From: Coniochaeta sp. PMI_546
Lineage: Eukaryota; Ascomycota; Sordariomycetes; Coniochaetales; Coniochaetaceae
NCBI GenBank assembly: GCA_021432605.1
Contig: MU271145.1
Span: 1,054,001 to 1,118,000 of the forward strand
DNA length: 64,000 nt
Direction: 5' to 3'
The position numbers were made by a program, and so were the translations under genes. This document shows, piece by piece, positions 11,723 to 22,916 of this stretch; position 1 is the first letter of the stretch, and each line of letters begins with the position of its first letter. A model generated the notes under the pieces. It was given only the letters and a program-made list of their open reading frames with translations, was not told the origin of the DNA and did no database searches.

Positions 11723-14700
11723 CGAGACCTGTTCCCCTTCGCACTGCTGGTCTCGAGGACCTGGACATTGACGATCGTGACCACCAACCTCGGAGCAGGG
11801 GCTAACTTCTCTCTTCAAACTCCCCCCACCGGCCAGAATCCCGCCGGGACAGCCCCCTTGTTTCTCGAGAAAGCGGGATGGCGGTGCTGTGTGTGCCGGT
11901 GGATCTCCGTGAGACCGACTTCGGGCAGCTTCTTCGGGCCCCGGAGGAACAGCTGTGACCGCCAGCGTTGAAAAGTCGTGTTCGAAGTGGCTGACTTTTG
12001 TGTCTACTCCTCTCAAGGCTCGGGATGTATGTCGACCAGCAAGGTCCGGGCCGGATCGTCGTGCAGGGTGAAGCTATAGCCCAAAACTTCTGGTTGGCGC
12101 CAGGTTAAAAGGACGTCGACCGATGAAGCCGACTTTGGACAGCTTGCGAGGACCACGCGAAATAAATAAGCTTTCGAGAGATGAAGCTTACAGGTCGAAT
12201 GCGGGTGCACGGGATGATCATCAACAGTGGCTGGGGGCGCGGCAAGTTTGAAAAGCAAGCGCAGGGCCTTGCAAGTGAGCGAAAGCCAGTCAGCTAGCTA
12301 AGGTGGCTAGCTTCCAAGCAGGCCGCGTGAGACGGTTGACGGATCTTAGCTGGAGGTAGCAGGATGACGGGCGTTGCGGAATACGTGCGGCAAGAATAGC
12401 AGCGAGTTGGTGACGAGTGGGATGACAGGTCCAGCGAAACGAGCCAGTCACAGTCCTCATTAGAGGTCCTAGACACCCCAATGGCTACAGACGCCAAAGA
12501 GCGCTAGGGGATGCCTTTCGTATGAATGGGCAGGACGACAAGCCAAGGCCGTTTGCCTTCCGCCTCGTAATATCTCCTAGTTGACCGGGGCAGTCGCTTG
12601 TCCTTTATGTACGGATGGAAAGTCGAAAGTCCTTCAACCACACAGTTGGCCTGGCCTGGGCTGGACCTGCTCCAGAGGCTCGAGTTGCCGGGTACGAGGC
12701 TGACAGAAAGTTTTAGCGTTGTCAGGACCTGGGAAGTCTGACAGGGTTTCGGAGACGTTGGGATTGAAAGAAGCAAAGAGAGCGAAGAAGAGACGGGGTG
12801 ACGGCGGCGGTCGACGAAAATGATTTGATATAAGGTTCCACGAGTTGTGTTGGACATCAACCAACCATCAGCTAGTCCCGACAAGGGAAGGGCAGATCGA
12901 AGTATTTTCAAAAGGAACGGGACGGCCTCCGTCCTGTGGTAATTGCTTCCCCTGCTGTACAGTCGCCCGTTTCGTTATCTGCCCCTGTTACCTGCCCCAT
13001 GGGCGGTGGGAATGGAAGGGCAGCAACGAGAGAGCACGAGTTTTTTTTTTCTTTGGGTGGTGTGGTGTTGGGCTGGGATGAAGCTTGGAAGCAGGGGGCT
13101 CCCATGCCGATGCCCTGGTGCTAGGACCTCGCAACAGGGCTTATTAGATGGATTGTTCCTTTCCCCAGAACGGTTGGCTTAAAACTAATATTGTCGCTAC
13201 GATGATTCTTTCAGCCCCCTGCGTCTCTCTTTCGTCCCTCGCGCTATTGTGAACAAACCATGTGTGGTGAATGGCGTTAACTTGCCACGTTGGGCGAGAT
13301 ATGCACGTCAAAATTGTGTTGCGCCAGCTTCGTCCCAAGATAGAAAGAGAAGCAAAAGAAAAACAGAAGAAGAAGAAAAGGACCCGTCAAAACGGTTCCA
13401 GGGCTGCATGTACCATATATGTATAAGGCTCACATCGTGCTGCAGCCAGTCCGTATCTGGAAGCCGGGTCAGACGCTCCTTGGCCCTGGAAGTACCAAAT
13501 ACAGTAACATCACCTGTGACGGCATTGGGGGCTTCGCAGATCACAACCTGGTTCGAGGCAGTGGGAGAGTGTAGAGCATACATCTGCATAGTGTACACTA
13601 CTAGGTACCTGTGTTGTCCAGCGATGGTTACGGATCTTTGTTCCAAAGTTCAGCTCTTACTCCATTCGCGCGTACGTGTATGAGGCCGCGAACCGTGGAG
13701 AAGGATCGCGATCCGGGCGGCAGTGACGATGACTTGATGACGAGCCTGGCTGTGCGTGCATCCCGGCCACCGCGTTACGTCTTACACAGATCTTTTTGGG
13801 TCGTTGATGGAGGGCGCAGCTTTGAGCTGTGCAGAGTTAGCGGTCAGCGACTGGTCCCAAGGCCAGCCAGGGACAGGGCAATAGTGGCAAGCTGATCCCT
13901 CAGAAGACAAGGTACCCGTGTGCGGATACAGCTTTGACACTTGCTAGGATGCCCTCTCCCCTTTAGCACCCCAGTCCTACCACAGTGATAAATCCCAACA
14001 ACTCACATTACTGTACTGTGGTAGACGCTGCCAGGGCTGCTAGTGGATCTCGGCTCATGACCGTCACTGGAGCTGGCATTCTCGGAGCGTGATGTTGCCA
14101 TGTTGGTGGGCAGAGCGCACGCAACACGTATATCGGTACCTTTTGTCCACTTGTAGTGCTGCAGTGCTTCAGACTTGGGAGATTGTAATCTCTGTGCAAT
14201 GATATCATGTGCTTAGGCCTGTATGGGCATGTTTGACGAGCTTTTCCTTCGAGTGGCAGGGCAAAGCCAAGAAGCGCAAAGCGAGCTTGCCAGGGTACGC
14301 CTTGACTAATCGCGACTTCGGCCGACGAGTCCACCGCGTATCAAGCAGCAGTCGCAGACTTTGAAAGGTACCTGAACTCCCGTTTTGTGAAGTACTGTAC
14401 CTTCAGGAAGAGGACGGATCCAGAAGCATTGGAATAACATAACATACAAACCTCAATGCCACGTTGAGCCACGTCAGGAGGGGCAGAGCTTCGATAGGTT
14501 CATTATGGTCTAAGTATCCGAACTACCTTAGGTTTGCGTCTTTGCGACTGCCGGTTGCGTGCCGGTGTCGAAGCTTCGCCGCGTTTCCCATTACACCGAA
14601 CTGGGGACAAACCCACCTAGACCGGCGTGATGATTCACATCGCAACCACCAGGACGGGGGTGCGCGACCGTTGGATGTTACTTGCCCACCGGTTTTGCGT

Positions 14701-17700
14701 GTATACACTACACGTGGACATGATTATCTGGTATTTTATCGAGCAGTACCAATGCCTTAATAGATGGTGGGTGGACAGAAGTTAGACTCATTACCAAACT
14801 CTTGCGAGCTCTAGCTCGACGCGGCGCTGCGGATTCGCGGTGTGTGGTGGATCGGTGGATCGCTGCTTGACCTTGACAGCCTGTCGGGGATGACCACGGA
14901 GACACTGAGACCTGCAGGTCTGATGCTGGCTTGCAGTTTGCATCATGCCAGCTGGACACGTCGGTGAACCACCTCTCCAAAAGTCTGGCCTGTGAGAGGG
15001 AACAAGGTAGGTATCGACCCCGGCATTCAGAATGCACGCAAGCAACCCTAATGCGAGCTTCGAGCATGCAAGTTGAGAATCAGGATGAGGTTCCATCCTC
15101 TATGAGCCGGCAGATGACACTCTACGTACCTTATCCATTGTGTCGATGACTACCTTACCTTAAGAACAACACGTATAAGATGTCTCTGTGAAGACTTTAC
15201 CTAGGTATATACTCGTCCCGTAACTTGCACACTTCATACACAACTGAACCTGGAAGAAACACTCTGGTCCAGAACCCACCTTCAACTTCAACTAAGTTCT
15301 ACGTACGTACTTACACATGCTCACCGCTTCGAATCCTCCCAGAAGAGGTTATCGATATATCCGTCACCGCTACTAAGTACGCAACTACACCTTCCCTATT
15401 TTTCGAGTGATTTGTGGTAAGCTAGGTATGCACGTGGTCATGTGGCTGTTGTGGGCAAGCAAGACTGACCGCGACTTCCTTCTCCTTGCCCTTCGTCATC
15501 CGCCTGTCTGACCCCGCCATATCTATACCCAGGGCATGCTCCGGCAGCAAATACCTACCTGTTTGCACATCTGCGCAATGTCCATCAGGAACTGAGTTTC
15601 GGGCAGTCAATATCATTACCACAGTACTTCGTACACAATTGAGTACAACGCAGTACGAGCTCGAGCCGGGGGGGTTGTGGGTTCGCGGCACTGCCGGCCA
15701 ATAGGCTCAGCACAGATCCCAACGGCTTGGGTCGCCAGGTGTTTGTCCGCATTTTCGGTGACCAACCAAGCGTCCGCTCAGCTTGTCCCCCACAAGCCTC
15801 GCTGAGCTTTCAGCAATACGGTGTAGAGATAGAGGCTTGCAGGTCGGAGCCCCCCTTGCGCCAGCCGCGTCCCGGCCCTCGGGTGATTTCCAAGACCTTT
15901 CTGTCTTCGTCAAAGCGTCTTCTTCCCTTTCGCTTTCTGGAACTTCGCAACCACATCTCCCGACAGTGGCTGTTGATCATCCGGTTGCATTGGCGCCTGA
16001 TGTAAGCCGCCATGTCTTTCGGGCTCTCGTGCATGTCCATTGTCGTGGGCACGTCCAGTACCTCACTGAATGTGTGTGTACCTGCTGACGATCCGAGCCA
16101 CCCCTGGCCTCTCGTCATTCTGCATAGCGGCTGACATGAAAAATCGCTCCCGACAACGAGGTACGCCGGGGCACGTCCCACGGGCTCCTGCATGATTGAG
16201 TGTGCGCCAAACACAGGCGAGAGCGTGTGCCATATGCAAGGACCCAACCAAGATTTATTAACCTGCAATGGCCAGAGATGCGCCTTACAGGTCCCTGCTG
16301 AGCGAAATCGGAGCCTCGTTTTCGAGGACGCTCAACGACTGTGGTGTCCACTGTTGGACTGCAATTCCAGGCTTTTCGTCCCTTCGAAGCAATTATTGCA
16401 AGTGATCATTGACCAGATGCAATTCATTGCCATCCATATTGGCGTCTATCGCGGCTTGCACATGCTCTTTTGGGGATCGGCGGAGAAGTCTCGCCCAGGA
16501 GGCCCAGGAATCAGGAGTCTCCGGCCACATTTTGATCGCCGAACGTGGGACGGGGCATACGTCTTCGCTCAACGTTTTTCAAGCTCATCCACACTAAGGT
16601 AGCGTTTGCGAGCTACGTATCTTCCAGGTGACCATGGCCCTACTGGATTGCTGGAACATGACAACTGACGGCCTATACGATCCCAGATGTTGAAATTGCT
16701 GGTACCGTGGAAGCCGATCTGGTACCGGGCAAGGGTTCCCAGATTGACCAATTTCGTGTGGGGAGTCATCACTCAAACACCACGCAAGCGGTTGCACGAT
16801 AATTTCGAGATAGTAGTATTCCTGCGAAGGATCAATTGGTCTCATGACCTTGCTGCCGCCTCTCCAGCCATGTCAGCAATTGTTGTGTACTACAGTAGTG
16901 GGTGTAGGCACGACCTTGTACCTTGGCCATGCCACTCTTGAAGCCATACCAGTACGTGTAGGCACTTTGTGCAGCTAGAGCTCAAAGCTCAACACCATTA
17001 CACATGTATAGCACCATCAGCACCGGACTGAGTGGACTTTGAAAGGCAATGACGACACCGGCACATCGTATGCTCTTTCCTCAGGCATGCATACCGTAAC
17101 GATACGGATTGGGCGCCCAACACAGGATGAATCCAAAGGGAAGCCGGGGGTTACCCGATGCTTGCCTGTCCCGGGGCGGAAATTTAACAGTAGCACACAG
17201 GCTGGCAGGCAGGGCAGGGTCACGGAGCCTGGTCAGCGGTAGTCCTCCACACTGCTTTGGTCGTCACCAAAAACCCAGCTTTTAACGAAGGACAACATCA
17301 CGAAAGAGGATATGATAGTCCACGCTATTGTCGGGACCTCCCATGCCGGCGGTGACCCCCACCCTTGGGGACACACCCTCACGACAACTACTTACGTACG
17401 CTACCTTAGCGGAAGGAAGTAAGTCGACGACAAGGGACGGAGACAGTCGACAGTCGGTGGACTGGTCGATGCTCTGGGCTGTATGGTGGCCCAAAACAAG
17501 CAAGTCATATCTCATCAAACAGTTCACTCAGGCAGCAATTTGGTCGGCCATGTCCGAATTGTGATCTGGTTGGTACCGGTAGCTGCCAACAAGCACATCT
17601 CGGATGGGTCGCGCCTCGAGCTCGACGCGCAGCACGTACCGGAACGCGTTATCGAAACCTGGTTAACGATGTAAGGTACACTAGGCTCTACTATGGCACA

Positions 17701-18862
17701 GTGCTCGCAAGGCCGACCAATAATGGTAGACATGGTAATGAACTTCCTACTACCTACATCGCTACCTGGAGATAAATATTTTGGGATCTAGCCGCCAGTA
17801 TCCCTGCCTTTGCAAAAAGCCGGTGTGAGTGAGCCTCTATGCACTGGGACAACAGCAATTTCAGGCTCAGCACAACGAAGCGCTGATCATGAAGTAGATT
17901 CACGTGGTCAAGGGTTATGACGACCGGTCAGCCCGTACTCGACACTTTTAGATCTGCCGTCCATCCAAATTGCTATAGCGGTTGGGGAGAGACTGGGGCG
18001 GGAAGAAAGCTGCATTTATGGCATGCATACTGCAGAGACGTGCATGCAGATGGTCACACCAGCCCAGACCGATCCGCCAAACATATGCGCTCCTGGGAAC
18101 TAATTGTCACAACGAGAATCGCACGGCGGAGATGAGCAGGCCGGGAGATCGCAGCATTGAAGAGTGATGCGGTGACGAGATCCCCCTTTGGGGGACTGTG
18201 ACGAGTTACACGACATAGGTTTGATTGATAGACCGCAGTCGTAGGAGCCCTGACCAAGAATAAACAAATAGTATATCACCTTGTCCTACCGCTGCGTCGA
18301 GGACTGACAATCCTAAAAAGGTTTCTGGGGCGTGGTCGCACAGCAGCTCGACGAGTTTGAAAGTACCGCACCCCATGGTGATTCTCGGTTCTGAATACCG
18401 CCTCGTTGTGCTCTGCATTGGGGCACAACCGAGAAATATTGCCATTGTCAACCCGGGTTTTCAAGTCCGTATCGGCTGATGATCTCCTAGATCCAAGTTT
18501 TGCACAGTTTACCACAGTATAGGGCTTGGACCGGAACAACGTCCGACCCAGTGATGCCCAATGGAACCCCGATGACGCTCGATGTCCCTGTCAAGTACGG
18601 AGTACTTCGGCAGACCTCGACCAGCTCGCCACCATGTGGCTTGTCGGTGGCACGCCGTCCGGATATCTTGGATCTTCTGTTCTGCTATCGCCTCGAACCA
18701 AGAATATTCAGGCACCAAGATCGGTTCAACGACCAACGCACCGAATCACACTGGCGAAGTGACAAACATGCCAGCAGCAGGGCCAACCACCAATAAGTAC
18801 CTTATACAGGGCGTCAAATAAGGGACATGGTCCAGGATCCGAGTCAGAACTGAGCCTCTCAC

Positions 18863-18885
18863 GAACTGGAGAACTGGAGAACTGG
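18863..18885. repeat. Short tandem repeat, unit GAACTGGA
   Basis: Nearly three perfect copies of an 8-bp unit sit in the gene-poor region. It looks like a simple microsatellite-like expansion. Confidence 0.8.
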
Positions 18886-19821
18886 TGCATGCAGATACCG
18901 TCGATCATGTGTCTGGACCCGACGAACTGAAGGGGCTCGACGACCAACGAACCGGGCCGGGCCCGGAGGATTCGGCTCGTTGCCTTGCTTTTTAACTAAT
19001 TTTCTTTCCTTTTTATTTTTTAATGTTACTGCCGCGTTAATCTTCCGACTGCGGAGATTGGTTAAGGATGTTGGTTGCCATTGCCTCGCATGACCCAATA
19101 GGCAGTCGACAAGTCGTGCATACGCTGTCGGAATGAGATATATCTTGCTGTCCCTGCAGTTGCATATGCGGGAGGTTGCATGGCTCATCAACGCCAAGTG
19201 GTTCAATCGACAGGGGCAGAGAGTCGAGATTTGACAAAACCCCACCCTTGACGTCGCGGCATTTCCAGGCCTTCCGCGGATACTACGGCAGTACGAACCA
19301 CTCTCTAACGTCCGGGGACAGTTTCAGTGAATCCAGGCTTCTGTTGCTTTGACGCCCGACGCTGTTATCAGCAGGATGCTTTTGCGCCCAACGTATAGTC
19401 TAGACTGTCGTCCATGTAGTTTCGAGGAGGAGAAAGCGAGGGCGATCATTGCTGTTCTCTGAAATCTCCAACGGCAGTCCGAGAGATGGGCGGACGGAGA
19501 AATGGACGACACCAAATACCTTATACACCGTCTTAGAAGGGATTCCTCTTCCGGTATCAGTGACACAACGGCAGGTCCGCTCACCGTGCAACACAGCAAA
19601 AGCACATCACATCATTCTGGCGATCAGCTTCCTGTAGGTTTGCAGAGTATTTGTGTCCACTTGACGAACGCAAGTGCCCGATCTGCTCAAGATTCACGAC
19701 ATGTCAAGAACTTCTCCTGCCATGTCCGTCACGAAAACGCCACAGCTGCAGTCGCCCGTCCTTGCCAGCATCAGAGTTGAACCAACCCCCTTCCCTCTTC
19801 CCCCACCATCCGAAAGGAGAT

Positions 19822-19866
19822 GGGGGGAAAAGAGAAAAGAAAAAGAACAAGAAAAAGAAAAAAAAA
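19822..19866. repeat. Purine-rich low-complexity tract
   Basis: About 45 bases consist almost wholly of A and G, ending in a run of nine A. It is a simple-sequence tract in intergenic DNA and explains the lysine-rich spurious frames there. Confidence 0.8.
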
Positions 19867-21100
19867 TCGTCCGCAAAGGCGCCATCGCGTCCACGGCCCA
19901 TACCATGTAGCAACAAGCACTATTCTTCGTTGCCTTGGATGGCCCACGGTAAAATGAGTGACGCTTCGCTGCGCAACTACGCGCAGCCACGTCACCGACA
20001 CACGTGTAACACTCGCAGCTCACCAAAGCACGACTGCACTTGTGTGCTGCGCAGTTCACACTGCCCAGGGTGGCGCCAGTGGGCAGAGTTCACTGTAGAC
20101 GAGCATCACGCCGGACTGGCACTGCACCTGTCGATGGGCCGCTTGCTTGCTTGTCACGGTGCCGGCTTGAGACATCCGGGAGTGATCGAGATGTCGACCG
20201 GCTAATCCGAAATCCTCGACAATCGACGCCGTCCGATCAAGCTTAATTGTCGTGCAACTGTTGCGTAGCCCACCTGGACTGGTCGGCGACCACGCAGGAC
20301 CAACCAAGTCCACATCGTACGATTCCCAAGGGGTAACGTCAAACCAACTGTTGTGCCTCGGGGGCCTTTGTGATCTGTCAGTTCTCAGCTCCCACGCCGA
20401 GCTGCAGTGCGGCCTAGCAACGGTCAACCGCGCGCCATGTCTTCCCTTCACCTGGTTCCCGGGTCACACATCGGTTCCCTGACCGAGCGGTCGGGACGGG
20501 ATCGTGACATGTTCTCAAACGAGATCCTCATACACACCTGCCGTTCGGCCGAGACTGTTGAAATCTTGTCGAACAAATGGGCAATTCCCAGCACAGCGGA
20601 TAGCTATTGCAGCGGATAAAAGGCCCGCTTTCCGCACTTCACTGCGTGGAACTTTAGCCTTCACCATTCCGTCATTCCCGTTCTGTAGCGGCGGGGGAGA
20701 GTCGCCGTCCGCGCACCGGAGAACAGAAGTGAGGTGCGGGCATATAATAGGCATCTCGTAGCTCTCTCACGAACAGAACAAGCGTTCGCTGAGCATCTTC
20801 TCCGGTTCAATTCTTTCCAGCGAAAGAATAGATAAGAAGGATTGCTCTTGAAATATTCAATTGCTGCCAAGGGTGCCGGTGTAGTCATAACCGCCGTGTT
20901 TTTATCAGCGACGACGTGCAGTCCGCAGCCGAGATCGCTTCAATTCAGCCGCCGAATGAACCCTTTCTCTCTCTGACTTGACTCTGACGAGGCGGATCAA
21001 TTGATACGAAATCCAAAAAGTCCAATTACCCCGCCAAGACGTTATCCTCAACTATCTCCATTTATATACTTCAACCCACGTAGGATACACAACCAGAAAG

Positions 21101-22136
21101 ATGCCCTCCCAGGACATCCAACACTGGTCCACCGGCGCCCCCTGGATCGACCTGCACTGCAAGCTCGGCGAGGGGCCCTACTACGAGCCCGCGACCAACA
21201 CCCTGCGCTTCGTGGACATCATTAAGAAGCAGCTGCACACCGTCTCCCTCGCCCAGGGCCCGGACTCGCTCTCCACCCAGACCTTCGACGAGGCCGTCAC
21301 CGTCACGGCCGACATCGAGGGCGTCGACCCCCAGGAGAAGATCCTCGTCGGCGCCAAGCAGGGCATCGCGGTGCTGGATCGCAGGAGCGGCAGGTACGAG
21401 TACATCAGCAAGTATGCGGATGCCGGGGACGCGAACGAGCGCATCAGGAGTAACGACGGCGCGGTGGATCCGCACGGGCGGTTCTGGTTGGGGAGCATGA
21501 CGGATTTTCCGTATGGGAGTCCGACGGACGAGGGTGAGTTTGCGAACTCTTTTCCGCCCCCTGATTGAACGCGTGCGTACTGGGGCGCGTCCGGTCCTGC
21601 CGTGCGGAAGGGCCATGGCGGATGGTATTTTGCTCAAGCGGGCAGCGCACCACTCTGTAAGAGCCGTATAATTCCTCGCGCCTGACGACTGACAAAACCC
21701 CCCAGGTTCCCTCTACCTCTTCACCGCCACCAAGCCCGCCACCCTGCAGAAACCGTCCCTCATAATCCCCAACTCGATCGGCTGGTCCCCCGACCACAAG
21801 ACCATGTACTTCACGCACTCCACCCCGAAACAGGTGATCGCGTGGGACTACGACGCGGACTCGGGCGCCATCTCCAACGAGCGCGTCTTCTACCAGCACC
21901 CCGGGCCCGGGTCGCCGGACGGCTTCCGCGTCGACACGGAGGGCAACCTGTGGCACGCCGTGTACGGCGAGGGGTCGGTCCTGAAGCTCAGCCCCCGGGG
22001 CGAGCTGGTGGGGCGGATCGACCTGCCGACCAAGAATGCCACCTGTGTCGAGTTTGTGGGCACGACGCTGTATATCACGACTGCTAACGACGATGAGGGG
22101 GAGGGGGGGAGTAAGAGGTACGGGGGCGGGCTGTTC
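21101..22136 (+). CDS. SMP-30/gluconolactonase/LRE-like lactonase (3' end in assembly gap)
   Basis: Six-bladed beta-propeller metal enzyme of the SMP-30 family, whose members open sugar lactones. Exons are 21101-21533 and 21706 onward, with a 172-nt intron that rejoins DEG to SLYLFTATKP. Family landmarks are KLGEGPYYEP (metal Glu, residue 24), RSNDGAVDPHGRFWLGSM, IPNSIGWSPDHKTMYFTHS and SPDGFRVDTEGNLWHAVYG. The last carries the conserved metal-ligand and catalytic Asp. Coding sequence is visible to the GGGLF motif close to the usual C-terminus, where a run of N begins. The last few codons and the stop should lie in the gap. There is no signal peptide, so a cytosolic location is likely. The ATG has a good context (CAGAAAGATGCC). 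The substrate cannot be read from sequence. Confidence 0.88.
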
Positions 22137-22251
22137 NNNNNNNNNNNNNNNNNNNNNNNNNNNNNNNNNNNNNNNNNNNNNNNNNNNNNNNNNNNNNNNN
22201 NNNNNNNNNNNNNNNNNNNNNNNNNNNNNNNNNNNNNNNNNNNNNNNNNNN
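22137..22251. other. Assembly gap (115 N)
   Basis: Unresolved bases replace the 3' end of the SMP-30 gene. The flanks are very G-rich on the left (GGGGGAGGGGGGG, GGGGGCGGG), which may explain the sequencing failure. The true length is unknown. Confidence 0.99.
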
Positions 22252-22916
22252 GGATCTGACGGTGTGGTTTGCACAGCGTGTGTTGATTGGTATGCGCGTC
22301 ATGGAGAGGTGACAGTGACTCTGTTTAGCATGCGGTAGCTCGTTAGGGATCAAGCATCTTGGGTGAAGTGCAATATATCACCACGTATACGGGGTTGGTG
22401 TTTCTGCCTCCTTCGCTCAAGGAACAAGAACGCATCATTATGGTATGATCTTGCCTACCTTGGCCGCTGCAACTACGTAGTCAAAGAACTCTAGCAAAAC
22501 ATATCTAAGATGATTTTCAAAACTCCATGCGTGAACACGTCGTACCCATTCAGTTGGGTTCCTTTAGCATCCACCGTTTCTTTCGTCATGTCTTATGGTT
22601 ATCTTCACCACGAGCTGTTTCTCCTGCTTTTTTTCTCGTGAGGCTTCATTTTCTCACATATCTGCATATGTCTTTCCTCACGTTCACGTCAATGGTCAGC
22701 GTGAAGCATGAACACAGGTCTTCTCATCAGTTCAGACATCTGGACGCTTCATCCCCGTGGACGGTTGGCCGACTGGACACTGGACCTAGTCACCTCCCTG
22801 AAACCAAGCAGACCGGTTCTTTCAGAATTATAAAAATAACGCTTCATTACAGCCGATCTATCTCAGCATTAACTTCAAGCAGACATTTTCCCGAACGCCA
22901 AACTAGCCAAAAAAGC
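22252..22916. other. Intergenic spacer
   Basis: This is the 3' flank of the SMP-30 gene and the 3' UTR of the convergent LMBR1-type gene. No gene or repeat is visible. Confidence 0.6.

Larger units (their letters stand above)
11723..21100. other. 9.4-kb gene-poor region
   Basis: No protein family is recognisable on either strand from the bZIP start to the SMP-30 gene. The first 1 kb or so probably holds the promoter and leader of the bZIP gene, and the last several hundred bases the promoter of the SMP-30 gene. The longest open frames are plus 19651-20205 and minus 15810-16268. Neither shows a domain, a good splice context or an obvious codon bias. Base composition is not AT-rich, so it does not look like a RIP-degraded repeat island. 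Lineage-specific small genes or non-coding RNAs cannot be excluded. Confidence 0.5.

Noticed and set aside
11723-12016. N-terminal extension of the bZIP protein
   Set aside because: The frame is open but has no ATG upstream of 11722, and the sequence looks unlike the rest of the protein.
19651-20205. 184-codon plus-strand frame in the gene-poor region
   Set aside because: It includes a lysine run translated from a purine tract and shows no domain or coding character.
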